The notes: generated from the letters alone by a model not told the origin. Counted from the stretch's first letter, positions 35,513 to 44,570 are shown. The stretch: DNA of 64,000 nucleotides from Pelagibius sp048268885 (GCA_048268885.1 JBLWUP010000008.1:62001-126000); one strand, 5' to 3'. Program-made: numbers and translations.

Positions 35513-36181
35513 GTGCATCTCATCGAGATCGGTAAAGTGCTCGCCAGCACCAGCAGGGTCAAAATGCTGGCCTCGCTCATGGGGGGACAGGCTCTGCCCG
35601 CCAGCGAACTGGCCTTTAGAGCGGGCATCAGCAATGCCTCGGCGAGCGAGCACCTGGCGCTGTTGCAGCGTTCGGGGCTTGTGGTGGGGCGCCGCTGCGG
35701 AAGGCATCGCTACTATGAGCTGAAGGATGAGAGCGTGGGGCGTGTCCTCGAGCAACTCGCCGGAATCTCGCCGCAGATCGGCAAGGAGAAGCTTTCGACG
35801 GTGCCGGAGGGACTGCGCAAAGCGCGCTTCTGCTATGACCACCTGGCGGGTGAAATCGGCGTCAAGATCACCGACGCTCTGGTCAGCAATGGCGCCATCA
35901 GTCCTGTGGGAAAGGACTACGTGCTTTCTTCGGAGGCGCCGGAGGCTTTGGTCTCGCTTGGCGTCGATCTTCCGACCCTGCGAGGCAGCAAACGCTACTT
36001 CGCGCGCCAATGCATCGATTGGAGCGAGCGACGGCCGCACGTGGCCGGGGCGCTGGGCGCGGCAATCGCGTCTCGAATGCTGGAACTTGATTGGATTGTC
36101 CGGTCGCGCAACGACCGCTCGGTCGACTTGACGGAAGCCGGCAGGGCGGGGCTGCGCGCCTGGCTGAATCTGAATTGCTGA
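35513..36181 (+). CDS. ArsR-like winged-helix regulator with C-terminal sensor domain
   Basis: The 222-residue protein, from GTG with GGGAGG upstream, has an ArsR-type winged helix in residues 1-75 (LASTSRVKMLASLMGG, NASASEHLALLQRSGLV). The C-terminal domain has RKARFCYDHLAGEIGV and YFARQCIDWSERRPHVAGALG, a conserved module with two cysteines seen in a common ArsR subgroup. The cysteines could sense metal or redox state, but this is inference. It is divergent from the SET-ThiF operon and is the natural candidate to repress it. Confidence 0.85.
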   Translation: MHLIEIGKVLASTSRVKMLASLMGGQALPASELAFRAGISNASASEHLALLQRSGLVVGRRCGRHRYYELKDESVGRVLEQLAGISPQIGKEKLSTVPEGLRKARFCYDHLAGEIGVKITDALVSNGAISPVGKDYVLSSEAPEALVSLGVDLPTLRGSKRYFARQCIDWSERRPHVAGALGAAIASRMLELDWIVRSRNDRSVDLTEAGRAGLRAWLNLNC

Positions 36182-36203
36182 CTTCGCAACGCCGGCCGCG
36201 TGG

Positions 36204-37076
36204 TTAGAGCGCGACCCGGCGCACGCCGGTGAAGCCCTTGCCGCCGGTTTCTTCCAGCACGCGCTTTTCCAATGCGTCCAGGGTCTCGATGGCCACCGTC
36301 ATGGTGAAGCCGTTGGCGTGCACGATGTGGTGGTCGTCCAGCATGATGGCCACGTGGCCCGGCGAAAAGACGAGATCGCCGCGTTGCAGGGCGACTTCGT
36401 GCGGCAGGCCGTTGAGCGCTTCGCCGACGGTTGTCGCCTGCTGGTAGGAATCGCGGCGTGCGTCCACGCCCGCACAGGCCAGCGAAAGCTGCACCAGGGT
36501 CGAGCAGTCGAGGCCGATGGAGCTGCGCCCGCCCCAGAAGTAGGGCGTGCCGAGGAACTCCAGCGCCGTGGCGACGAAGTCCGGGCTGGTCTCGCTCAGC
36601 GGCTGCAGGTGCTTGCTGTAGAGCCAGCCGCCGCCGGCGATCTCGCTGTAGCCGTCCTGCGTGCCGACCACCTGCACCGGGCTGGCGATGGAAAGGCAGT
36701 CGAGCGCCGGCGTCTTCAAGTTCGGCTCGGGATAGAGGAAGCTGCGCAGGGCGCGCAGGCGGTGGGTCGGCGGCTCGACCGCCGCGCCCAGGGCGTCGCT
36801 CTGCAGGTAACCGACGTAGCCGTCGGTCTCGCTCTGCACCCAGGCCCAGCCGTCCTTTTCGTCGAAGACCCGGACGCGCTCGCCGAACAGCAGTTGGGTG
36901 TCCAGGCCGGCGGCCGCATCGGGCGCGCGGCGCAGGTCGGCCACGCCGCGGACGATGCCGGCGGGGCGGCCCTCGACGTAGCGCGGCGCTGCCACCCGGT
37001 CTTTCAGGCGGGCGTCGGCGAGGTCGTCGCGAAAGGCGTTCAGGCGGGGGTCGAGGTCGGTTTTAGGATCGGTCAT
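36204..37076 (-). CDS. NlpC/P60 family peptidase with SH3 domains
   Basis: The 290-residue protein has two bacterial SH3 segments (about residues 35-95 and 105-155) followed by an NlpC/P60 domain. The catalytic Cys is in GLDCSTLV near residue 190, the His in GHVAIML and the third polar residue in HHIVHANGF. Such enzymes cut gamma-D-Glu-diamino acid bonds of peptidoglycan; this one has no visible signal peptide, so it may act on recycled cytosolic muropeptides. The start at 37076 is normal. Confidence 0.9.
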   Translation of the reverse strand: MTDPKTDLDPRLNAFRDDLADARLKDRVAAPRYVEGRPAGIVRGVADLRRAPDAAAGLDTQLLFGERVRVFDEKDGWAWVQSETDGYVGYLQSDALGAAVEPPTHRLRALRSFLYPEPNLKTPALDCLSIASPVQVVGTQDGYSEIAGGGWLYSKHLQPLSETSPDFVATALEFLGTPYFWGGRSSIGLDCSTLVQLSLACAGVDARRDSYQQATTVGEALNGLPHEVALQRGDLVFSPGHVAIMLDDHHIVHANGFTMTVAIETLDALEKRVLEETGGKGFTGVRRVAL

Positions 37077-37153
37077 GGCTCGCGCAGCTTAGTTCAGCCG
37101 GGCGAGTCTAGGCGAGGGGAAGTTAAGCCCTGCTGAAGGCCGCCAAACAGACT

Positions 37154-37543
37154 TTACGTCGACGGGCTTGCCCCGGTGGCCGGCCCGGCTTCCGTCAGCC
37201 AGGCGCGGGCCGTCGCCCGCTCCTGCAGGTCGAAATAGCGCACCTCGGACCCGAAGAACGGCTTGGAGAGCGTCGTGCCCCATTCCTCCAGCGACGAGTC
37301 GCCGAGGACGGCAATCCGGCCGAAGTCGCTCCCGTGGCGGACATCGAACTTCAGTTCCTGCCACAAGGCGCCGATCTCCCAGCCCCTGAAGTCCTCCAGC
37401 ACGACCATGATGCGCAGCGGACGGTCGTTCAGTTTCAGTTCGTTCTCGATTTCCGGGATGGCCGCATCGTAGTCGGCCTTGGTGAGTTTTCCCGACACGC
37501 GGCAGACCAGATAGGCGTCGCGGTCGTGTTCGATGGTGATCAT
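37154..37543 (-). CDS. SpoIIAA-like (STAS/SEC14) protein
   Basis: The 129-residue protein matches the PF11964-type pattern: a beta strand VCRVSGKLTKADYDAAIP, then LRIMVVLEDFRGWEIGALWQELKFDVRHG and IAVLGDSSLEEWGTTLSKPF. The fold is like anti-sigma antagonists, but these stand-alone proteins lack the phosphorylatable Ser of SpoIIAA and their role is unknown. It sits between NlpC/P60 and a TauE-like gene on the same strand. Confidence 0.85.
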   Translation of the reverse strand: MITIEHDRDAYLVCRVSGKLTKADYDAAIPEIENELKLNDRPLRIMVVLEDFRGWEIGALWQELKFDVRHGSDFGRIAVLGDSSLEEWGTTLSKPFFGSEVRYFDLQERATARAWLTEAGPATGASPST

Positions 37544-37663
37544 CCTGCTTCCTTCGCTGGTGATTTCCTCGCGGTCAATCGGGCTCTGTCGTCAACGCCC
37601 CAGCGGGGATGCCGTTCCCTGAGCCCGCGCCGGCAGGCGTGAGCGGCGGTTCAGGTTGCGCCG

Positions 37664-38404
37664 TTATCCCTTGAAGATCAACGCAAGGGCGCTGGCGCCG
37701 GCGATGACCAGGACGCCGCTGCGGAAAAGCGCGGGATTGCTGATCTTGAAAAAACGCCGGGCAAGGAAGTAGCCGAGGAAGAAACCCGGCAGCAGCGCCA
37801 CGCCGAGGATCACCTGTTTCACACCGAAATAGCCGGCGCTGGCCAGCGCCGCGATGGTCGCGACATAGGCGACGAAGAAGACCGAGGCGATCATGGCGCG
37901 CGCCTTGTCCGGTTCGCTGCGCTGGTACAGCAGGGCCAGCGGCGGGCCGTGGATGCCCGAGAGCACGCCCATGACGCCCGCGACGGCGCCGATGCCGACC
38001 AGGTTGCGCGTGGTGAAGGGCAGGTGCAGGCCGGTCAGGCTGATGGCCACGGCGGCCAAAATGACGCCGCCGAAAACCGGCGCCATGTTCTCGAGATCCA
38101 GGAAGATCAGCAGCAGGGCGCCGAGCGCCGCGCCCGCGACCACGCCCCCGCCGATGCGGGCGAGCTCCGGCTTCTCGATGACGCTGCGCCCCGCCGAGGT
38201 CATGAACAGGGCGAGGAACAGTGCGACGAAGACGCTGGGGCCGGGCACGAAGACGAGATCGACCAGCGCCAGCAGCGGGATGGCGATGAGCGCGAAGCCG
38301 ATGCCCGTGGCGGTCTGCACCGCGGTAGCGGACAGCACGATAAGGTTGGCCGCCAGGAGCTGCACCACGTGCAGGCCGGCAAAGGCGGCCTCGATTTCAG
38401 CCAC
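37664..38404 (-). CDS. TauE/SafE family permease, second copy
   Basis: The 246-residue protein has about eight membrane helices and the family motifs SATAVQTATGIGFALIAIPL and GVMGVLSGIHGPPLALLYQ. The first codon is taken as GTG 38404 (VAEIEAAFAG), although the ribosome-binding site is weak. The gene lies just downstream of the multi-cluster ferredoxin, 26 bases away, and may be in its operon. A formate-type or organic anion is a possible substrate given that context. Confidence 0.85.
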   Translation of the reverse strand: MAEIEAAFAGLHVVQLLAANLIVLSATAVQTATGIGFALIAIPLLALVDLVFVPGPSVFVALFLALFMTSAGRSVIEKPELARIGGGVVAGAALGALLLIFLDLENMAPVFGGVILAAVAISLTGLHLPFTTRNLVGIGAVAGVMGVLSGIHGPPLALLYQRSEPDKARAMIASVFFVAYVATIAALASAGYFGVKQVILGVALLPGFFLGYFLARRFFKISNPALFRSGVLVIAGASALALIFKG

Positions 38405-38430
38405 TCTCCATTCCGCTGGAGGTGTTGCCG

Positions 38431-40506
38431 TTAGGCATCCGAGCCGTTGCCCGGCTTGCCGTTCACCTTCGCGGCGTCCTGTTCGGCTTCGCGTTCGCGG
38501 ATGTAGTCCTCTGTGGTGCGGATCTTCGGGCGCTCGCCGAGCTGGAAGGGATTGTCGCTGCTTTCGAACTGCGAGGTGATGCGGCAGTCCTCGCACATCT
38601 TGATGCGCTCGATCTGCCCAGAGTCCTGGAACATGGAATGCTTGCCGGCGAGCTGCTCGGCGATGCGCTCGATGGACTTGCGCACGCCGAAGGGCTTGCC
38701 GCAGCGGATGCACTCGAAGGGCTCTTCCTCGTTCAGGGTGACCGCGCTCATGGCCTCGCCGGTGAAGTTCAGGCGCGGCTCCAGGGTGATGACCTGTTCC
38801 GGGCAGGTCACCTTGCAGAGGCCGCACTGCACGCAGGCGTCCTCCTGAAAGCCGAGCCAGGGCCGGGTCTCGTCGTCGAGCAGCGCCGAGACGGGGCAGG
38901 CGGAGACGCAGGCCAGGCAGAGCGTGCAGCCTTCCGTGTCGACCTTCACGCGGCCGAAGGGCGCGCCCGGCGCCAGGGCCAGGGTGTCGACCGGGTCGGG
39001 CGCCTTTTCGTGCAGGTGGCGCAACGCCAGGAAGGCGCGGCTGCGCTTGCCGCCGATCGGCAGGAAGTGGCCGGCCTCGATCGCCGTCTTGGGGGCGGCG
39101 AGGCCGTAGAGCGCCGCCTCCACCTTCTCCGGGTCCATCTCCTCGATGACGTGGACGCGTCCGCCACCATAGCCGAGGCCGCTGAGCACGCTCTCGGCCA
39201 GGCCGATCTGTCCGGCCAGGCCGCTCATCTCGTCGCGCTTCTTCGGGTCGGCAAGGAAGACCACCTGGCCCGCGCCGTAGGCAAAGGCCGCGGCCAGGAA
39301 ATCGATGCCGACCTGGGTCACTTCGTTGAGCGGATAGGGGATGACATGGGCCGGCAGGCCGCGGCCGAGCCGCGCCATGAGGCCGATCATCTCGCTGCCG
39401 TAGCGGTCGTCGTGCAGCAGCAGGGTCGCGCGCTTGCCGCCGGCCTCGCGATAGGCGCCGAGCAGCAGGCGCAGCCGTTCGAAGAGGCTGTCGCCGGCCG
39501 GCAGCTGGTAGGTCGCCGCGCCGGTCGGGCAGACCGAGGCGCAGCCGCCGCAGCCGGCGCAGACCAGCGGGTCGATGTCCACGGTGTCGCCGGCGGAGGT
39601 GATGGCGCCGGTCGGGCAGACGTCCAGGCAGCGGGTGCAGCCGGTCTTGCGGCTGCGCGAGTGGGCGCAGATCTCCGGCCGGTACTTCACGTAGCGCGGC
39701 TTGTCGTACTCGCCGACCATGTCGGCGATGTCGAAGAGCGCGCGCTGCACCGCCGCCGGGTCGCCGGGGTCGGGGCGCAGATAGCCGTCGCGCTTTTCCG
39801 CCGCCGGGAACAGCGGCTGCCCGCCGGAAAGGTCGAGGATCAGGTCGCATTCGGAAAAGGCGTTGTTCTTCGGCAAGTCGAAGCCCAGCTTACCGCGCCC
39901 GGAAGGGATCGCCGGGGCATAGCCGTTCACCGTGATGCCGAAGCCGCCCAGATGGCCCTTGGCCTGGACGATGGTGCCTTTGAAGATCGGCACGTCCATC
40001 ACCTGCGGCGGGACGATCTCGCCGGGCTCGCTCAGCAGGATCGTCACGTCGAGACGCCCGGCGAGCTGCTTGGCGGCCTCGATGGCCTGCTCGTCGCGGC
40101 CGTAGACCAGGCAGATGCCTTGCGAGGCCAGCGCCACCATGGGGGTCGGCTCGGCCTCGACCGCGGCGGCGGCCAGCAGGGCGGCGATCTTCGGCGTCGC
40201 CGCCTTGGCCTCCGCCGACCAGCCGGCGGTTTCGCGGATGTTGACGAAGCCGACCTCCGCTTGGGGATTATCCTCCGCCGCGATCTCCCGGAACAGCGGC
40301 GCTTCCTGGGTGCAGGCGACCACGACCGGCTGGTCGCCGAGGATGGCGCGCTGGAAGGTGCCGAGCTGCGCCCGGCAGAGTTGAGTGCTGATCTCGGCCT
40401 TGCCCTCCGCGCCCACGGCCTTGCAGGCGCGGGTGAGGCTTGCGTCTTCCAGCGGCATGGTGGAATCGCAGTTGCAGACCAGGACGCGCTTGCCGCGCAT
40501 CTCCAT
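38431..40506 (-). CDS. large multi-[4Fe-4S] ferredoxin protein
   Basis: The 691-residue protein has an N-terminal domain with VLVCNCDSTM, then several cluster motifs: CTRCLDVCP near residue 290, CAGCGGCASVCP near 315, CTLCLACVSACP near 527, CVQCGLCKVTCP near 558, and single CIRC and CEDC pairs near 600 and 638. Thus at least four [4Fe-4S] clusters are likely. In alphaproteobacteria this protein usually neighbours formate dehydrogenase maturation genes, so an electron-transfer role there is plausible. A FadR-type operator is visible upstream. Confidence 0.88.
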   Translation of the reverse strand: MEMRGKRVLVCNCDSTMPLEDASLTRACKAVGAEGKAEISTQLCRAQLGTFQRAILGDQPVVVACTQEAPLFREIAAEDNPQAEVGFVNIRETAGWSAEAKAATPKIAALLAAAAVEAEPTPMVALASQGICLVYGRDEQAIEAAKQLAGRLDVTILLSEPGEIVPPQVMDVPIFKGTIVQAKGHLGGFGITVNGYAPAIPSGRGKLGFDLPKNNAFSECDLILDLSGGQPLFPAAEKRDGYLRPDPGDPAAVQRALFDIADMVGEYDKPRYVKYRPEICAHSRSRKTGCTRCLDVCPTGAITSAGDTVDIDPLVCAGCGGCASVCPTGAATYQLPAGDSLFERLRLLLGAYREAGGKRATLLLHDDRYGSEMIGLMARLGRGLPAHVIPYPLNEVTQVGIDFLAAAFAYGAGQVVFLADPKKRDEMSGLAGQIGLAESVLSGLGYGGGRVHVIEEMDPEKVEAALYGLAAPKTAIEAGHFLPIGGKRSRAFLALRHLHEKAPDPVDTLALAPGAPFGRVKVDTEGCTLCLACVSACPVSALLDDETRPWLGFQEDACVQCGLCKVTCPEQVITLEPRLNFTGEAMSAVTLNEEEPFECIRCGKPFGVRKSIERIAEQLAGKHSMFQDSGQIERIKMCEDCRITSQFESSDNPFQLGERPKIRTTEDYIREREAEQDAAKVNGKPGNGSDA

Positions 40507-40628
40507 AAAATGACTCTCCGTTGTCCTCTGGCGCAGGGTTCCCCGGGAGGTCCGGTCCCTGTCCGTTTTTTTCCTCCAGCGGTCTCACCCGTGGCGGCGC
40601 GGCTCTTTGGCCTGCTGACCAAACCAAT

Positions 40629-40639
40629 TGGTATGACCA
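40629..40639. promoter_or_regulatory. FadR-type GntR operator candidate
   Basis: The 11-mer TGGTATGACCA matches the FadR-subfamily consensus TNGTNNNACNA and is flanked by AACCAAT on its left. It lies about 120 bases upstream of the ferredoxin gene start. No cognate GntR gene is adjacent; one lies at 55763. Confidence 0.5.
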
Positions 40640-40730
40640 TTCGCCCGCATACTAGCGGGCCGGGCCGGGCCAAGACGACCCCAATTTTCTTGCGGGGATT
40701 GCGTAATCTGGCGCCGGGAGGTGGCCGGGG

Positions 40731-41423
40731 CTAGCGGGACAGCTTCTTTTCGACCGCGAAGGGGCTGAGACCCAGCCAGGACTGCATCGTCCCGGCGATC
40801 TCCCTGTCCCCCTCCAGGAGGATTTTCCCCCGCTCCTTGGCCACCGTCGTCAGACCCATCCAGATCGCAGTCATTGTCCTGAGGTCGGTCGTCACATAGA
40901 GGTCGACTTCGAAGCCGGGATCCGACCGGCAGAGATCGACCTCTCCCTGCGACTCAATCACCATCCACCAGTCCCTGCTGGAGGCGGCGAGCTCGGGGTA
41001 GTTGAACTGAACGACCGTGCGCCGCTCCGGCAGGGGCGACGGGTTCAGATTCCGGCGCATGTCCCACATCAGCAGCGAGGGGTCGAGGTTGTTCAGTGAG
41101 GGTTGCGACTCGACCCACTTCTGCCCCCAAAATCCGAAAGCTTCGATGACCGGCCGCAGGTCGCGGCCCGCGGAACTCAGGTGATACTCAAGCACGCCAT
41201 CCTCTCCGCGGACCGGCTTCCGCTCCACGATGCCGGCGCTTTCCAGATCCTTCAGCCGTTGCGACAGCAGGGTCGGAGACATCTTCGGTACGCCGCGGCG
41301 CAGGTCGTTGAAGCGGGTCGAACCGGCGATCAGCTCGCGCAGCAGTACCATTGTCCAGCGGGTGCAGAGAATCTCTGCCGCCATGGCTACGGGACAGAAC
41401 TGCCTGTATCCCGGCTGTGTCAT
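40731..41423 (-). CDS. HxlR family regulator with C-terminal sterol-carrier-like domain
   Basis: The 230-residue protein has an HxlR winged helix (residues 10-100; GTRFNDLRR-type RFNDLRRGVPKMSPTLLSQRLKDLESAGIV) and a second domain of about 110 residues (VVQFNYPELAASSRDWW to WLGLSPF) that resembles SCP2-like domains appended to HxlR proteins. ATG 41423 has GGAGACGAGAC upstream. It is divergent from the truncated haemoglobin gene and may control it. The signal is unknown. Confidence 0.85.
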   Translation of the reverse strand: MTQPGYRQFCPVAMAAEILCTRWTMVLLRELIAGSTRFNDLRRGVPKMSPTLLSQRLKDLESAGIVERKPVRGEDGVLEYHLSSAGRDLRPVIEAFGFWGQKWVESQPSLNNLDPSLLMWDMRRNLNPSPLPERRTVVQFNYPELAASSRDWWMVIESQGEVDLCRSDPGFEVDLYVTTDLRTMTAIWMGLTTVAKERGKILLEGDREIAGTMQSWLGLSPFAVEKKLSR

Positions 41424-41626
41424 GTCTCGTCTCCTGACTGCTGAATCATCGTCGTTGCGATAGAAGCGGAGGGCGCGATACCGCCACCCACTTCGCTCCG
41501 GTACAACTACTGTACTATCTGAAGACGGCGGCGATGACTAGCATGCCGGGCATCTGGGAGCGACGGTCAGCCTGATCGGGGCGCGCTTCCTGACTGGAGA
41601 GAGTTTCGTTGAGCGGAGGAATCCTG

Positions 41627-42001
41627 GTGGACAATATTCTTTATCAGCGCCTCGGTGGTTCGGCCGGCATTGCGAGCCTGGTTGACGATACCATTGAGGC
41701 CCATATGAAAAATCCAACAATCAAGGCGCGTTTTCTTCCCTACCGCGAAGAGCCGGGTCGGCTGGACGCGGCCAAGCGGCATCTTTGCGATTTCTTCGCT
41801 GCCGGTAGCGGCGGGCCGGAGCAGTACAGTGGCCGAACCATGCCGGAAACCCATCGCGGCATGAATATCTCTGCGGAGGAGTACATGGCGGCGATGGATG
41901 ACATCTTGTCCACACTCGAAAAGCACGGAATCGACGCGGATACGCGCAAGGACGTCTTGGCGATCGCCTATTCGCTGAAGGACGAGATTATTCACCGCTG
42001 A
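41627..42001 (+). CDS. group I truncated haemoglobin
   Basis: The 124-residue protein opens with LYQRLGGSAGIASLVDD, the group I 2-over-2 globin signature; the proximal haem His76 is in PETHRGMNIS and PFFGxGGPxxYxG-like FFAAGSGGPEQYSGR is present. I chose GTG 41627 because GGAGG is seven bases upstream; a TTG 18 bases earlier is less likely. These globins bind O2 or NO. The adjacent HxlR gene suggests regulation by a related stress. Confidence 0.9.
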   Translation: MDNILYQRLGGSAGIASLVDDTIEAHMKNPTIKARFLPYREEPGRLDAAKRHLCDFFAAGSGGPEQYSGRTMPETHRGMNISAEEYMAAMDDILSTLEKHGIDADTRKDVLAIAYSLKDEIIHR

Positions 42002-42018
42002 GCCCCTCGCCGTAGCCT

Positions 42019-43029
42019 ATGGACGTCGATGCCGGCCGGGGGCTACCCTCGGGCATGGACAAGTCGGCGAGAGCGGCTGCGGCGATGGCGGTGGAAAAGG
42101 ACGAGGGTTTGGGCTTCGCGCCCGTCGAGGACGTGCCGATCCCCTACCGCCAGCGCATCCGCGACTACTACCAGGCGCTCGGCTACGGCGCGCCTTACGC
42201 CTGGGCGCATCTGGCTGAGGTGCCGTTTCAGCCGCTCGCCAAGCCGCTGGCCGAATGCCGGGTCGTCCTCGTCACCACGGCGGCGCCCTATCAGCCGGAC
42301 AAGGGCGACCAGGAGCCGGGCGCGCCCTATAACGCCGCGACCAAGTTCTATGAGGTCTACTCCGGTGACACGAGCAAGGACCATGACCTGCGCAACGTGC
42401 ACGTCGCCGTCGACCGCGACCACCACGCCCAGGGCGACCAGGGCTGCTACTTCCCCCTGGCGGCGCTGCGCCGGGCGGCGGCTGAGGGACGCATCGGGGC
42501 ACTGGCGCCGCGCTTCCACGGCCTGCCGACCAACCGCAGCCACCGCGTGACCCTCGGTACCGACTGTCCGGAGGTTGTCGCGCGCTGCCTGGCCGACGGG
42601 GTCGATGCGGCGATCCTGGTGCCCAACTGCCCGGTCTGCCACCAGAGCGTCAGCCTTGCCGCCAACCAGCTGGAGGCGGCGGGCATCGCCACGGTGGTGC
42701 TGGGCTGCGCCAAGGACATCGTCGAGTACGTCGGCGTGCCGCGCTTCCTCTTCTCCGACTTCCCGCTCGGCAACGCCGCCGGCCGGCCGCACGATCCCGA
42801 CTCGCAGGACGCCACGCTGGAGCTGGCCTTCAAGCTGCTGGAGGGCGCGCCGGCCGCGCGCACCACCGTGCAGTCGCCGCTGCGTTGGAGCGACAGCGCG
42901 GCGTGGAAGCAGGACTACATGAACCTCGACAAGCTCACCCCCGAGGAGATCGCCCGCCGCCGCACCGAGTTCAACCGGCAGAAGGCGGTGGCGAAGGGAC
43001 TGCGGGCGGAGAACGAGAAGACCGGGTAG
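42019..43029 (+). CDS. GrdB-like (glycine/sarcosine reductase B family) protein
   Basis: The 336-residue protein resembles the GrdB/selenoprotein B family: PIPYRQRIRDYYQALGY, VVLVTTAAPYQPDKGD, and the redox motif VPNCPVCHQS with Cys204-x-x-Cys207 where clostridial homologues may carry selenocysteine. No in-frame TGA is needed. The other reductase subunits (GrdA, GrdC, GrdD) are absent, so the classical reaction is unlikely. It follows the globin gene by 17 bases; its alternative start is ATG 42055. Confidence 0.7.
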   Translation: MDVDAGRGLPSGMDKSARAAAAMAVEKDEGLGFAPVEDVPIPYRQRIRDYYQALGYGAPYAWAHLAEVPFQPLAKPLAECRVVLVTTAAPYQPDKGDQEPGAPYNAATKFYEVYSGDTSKDHDLRNVHVAVDRDHHAQGDQGCYFPLAALRRAAAEGRIGALAPRFHGLPTNRSHRVTLGTDCPEVVARCLADGVDAAILVPNCPVCHQSVSLAANQLEAAGIATVVLGCAKDIVEYVGVPRFLFSDFPLGNAAGRPHDPDSQDATLELAFKLLEGAPAARTTVQSPLRWSDSAAWKQDYMNLDKLTPEEIARRRTEFNRQKAVAKGLRAENEKTG

Positions 43030-43268
43030 GCGGACTCCGAGAGCCTTCGGGAAGATGGCTCTGGGAATGCGCTGTGGTTGCGGTTGCCACCAGCGGCAGG
43101 AAGGGGCTATCCACGCACATCATTCAATTGCGCGGCTTGGAACTTCCGCTAGGTGCCATAAGCGGACCTTGCCGATGGCTACAGTGCAATGCAGTGACGT
43201 ATTTGCAGTAGGGAATTTCTGTATACTGCAGCTTCGTTGCTTTGCCCTCGTTCCGAGTGGCGGATCGA

Positions 43269-43706
43269 ATGTCAATCCGTAAGAAGGTGCCGGAGCTCAG
43301 AGCTATGAACGACGCTGCACTCAGATTTATGGAGTACGACTACACAGAAATAAAAGACTTGGCGACGCAGTTTTTGACGCTGATCACTGCTATCCTCGTG
43401 TTCTCCCTAACGTTCTCGGAAAGGATAATCGAGTACAAGAGAGTCGATCAGGGTACTCGCAATATACTGATAGCCGCTTGGTCGTCCTTCTTCCTGTCAA
43501 TCGTTGCATGCGGTATGTGCCTCGTCCTCAATGCAGCCGCTGCAGGAGAAATGTTGTACGGTCCCCGTCCAGATTCTGCGTTCGAAATAAGCTACTACTC
43601 AGCAGTTCTACTTATTGTGGCTGGATGCATCTTTGTGCTCGGACTGGGATTCCTGATTGTGGCGGGCATCAAGGGACAGAGTCAGGCGCGCGCCGCAACA
43701 GATTAA
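43269..43706 (+). CDS. small three-helix membrane protein on AT-rich island
   Basis: The 145-residue protein has three predicted membrane helices (LATQFLTLITAILVFSLTF, LIAAWSSFFLSIVACGMCLV and a long C-terminal one) and a soluble N-terminus. The codon use is visibly less GC-biased than in neighbours. MSIRKKVPEL is the likely start; an ATG at 43305 is an alternative. No family is recognised. The composition suggests recent acquisition. Confidence 0.62.
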   Translation: MSIRKKVPELRAMNDAALRFMEYDYTEIKDLATQFLTLITAILVFSLTFSERIIEYKRVDQGTRNILIAAWSSFFLSIVACGMCLVLNAAAAGEMLYGPRPDSAFEISYYSAVLLIVAGCIFVLGLGFLIVAGIKGQSQARAATD

Positions 43707-43871
43707 CGATAAGTATGCCAGTCTAGAATAATAGGCGGGTCGTCCGAATGATCGATCGGGGTCCCGTTCGTCCATTCGATGGCCGATGCGCTTTCTCTTT
43801 GCAGCGTCTTCCGATTATGAACGCCGGCAGGCGGTACTCTCGTCACAGGGAGCAAATCAGACCGCAATGGT

Positions 43872-44570
43872 TCAGACGTGCTGTGGTGGTCGACAGTTTA
43901 CCGTTTGCGGAATGCAAGAGTGGGTCGTCTCACACCATTTATACCCCGGGCAACAAGAGGACCCTTCTTCGACTTGGTGTAGGTCATTCAGGAAAACGCC
44001 GAGGTTTGGGTGAGTGTCGGATGGAATGTCTTCCCACTGTCCAAACCATAGCATATACAGCTGTGGTAGGCCGTGGACGAATATCTCCCACTTGGTGGAG
44101 TCAGCGTCGCAATCACAGGACTGAGTCTCGATCACTGTCGCCGCCCAGGGGCCGCCGTGCACGGTGCAGAACATTGGATGCTCCAGCTTCGCATTCCGAT
44201 AGCTGGAGAGTTTATAGTAGCGCGCCTGTGGAAGGTCCGCCCTGGATGCCGGCTTACCTTTGGCATCGGCTTCTTCCAACTCCTTGAACACGCGCAACAT
44301 CACATCGCTGCTAGGCGGAGTGTTGGGATAGCAGATAACCCTCGGATAGGTCACTTGCGTAAAATGCCGCCTTACGTAGTGCGACGATGCTTTGCACTCA
44401 TGCGCAATCTCCGGACCAGAAGGGCTATGCGGCCGATCAGGTTCATTGAAATTCTTCGGCCGAATTGTCAGCACTGGCTCGGTTCTCGCGGGGCGGAGCT
44501 CTCCACCGAGGCTGAGGGCCTCCAGGGGAAGCTCGGGTAGGTCGCTGACGGTATAGTTCGTTGATTTCAT
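43872..44570 (-). CDS. orphan protein with cysteine-rich C-terminus
   Basis: The 232-residue protein is read from ATG 44570 with TGGAGGACAGAA upstream. The first 35 residues are leader-like (acidic, with LPELPLEALSLGGEL). The middle is a soluble domain (SHYVRRHFTQVTYPRVICYP). The end is cysteine rich: ETQSCDCDAD, then GSSCCPGYKWCETTHSC. Eight cysteines in the last 75 residues suggest disulfides or metal binding. No signal peptide, no family recognised, and the G+C is lower than flanking genes. A bacteriocin-like or modified peptide role is possible but no modifying enzymes are adjacent. Confidence 0.6.
   Translation of the reverse strand: MKSTNYTVSDLPELPLEALSLGGELRPARTEPVLTIRPKNFNEPDRPHSPSGPEIAHECKASSHYVRRHFTQVTYPRVICYPNTPPSSDVMLRVFKELEEADAKGKPASRADLPQARYYKLSSYRNAKLEHPMFCTVHGGPWAATVIETQSCDCDADSTKWEIFVHGLPQLYMLWFGQWEDIPSDTHPNLGVFLNDLHQVEEGSSCCPGYKWCETTHSCIPQTVNCRPPQHV

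Noticed and set aside
42622..42645. Selenocysteine insertion in the GrdB-like gene
   Set aside because: The redox motif uses ordinary Cys codons and the frame has no internal TGA.
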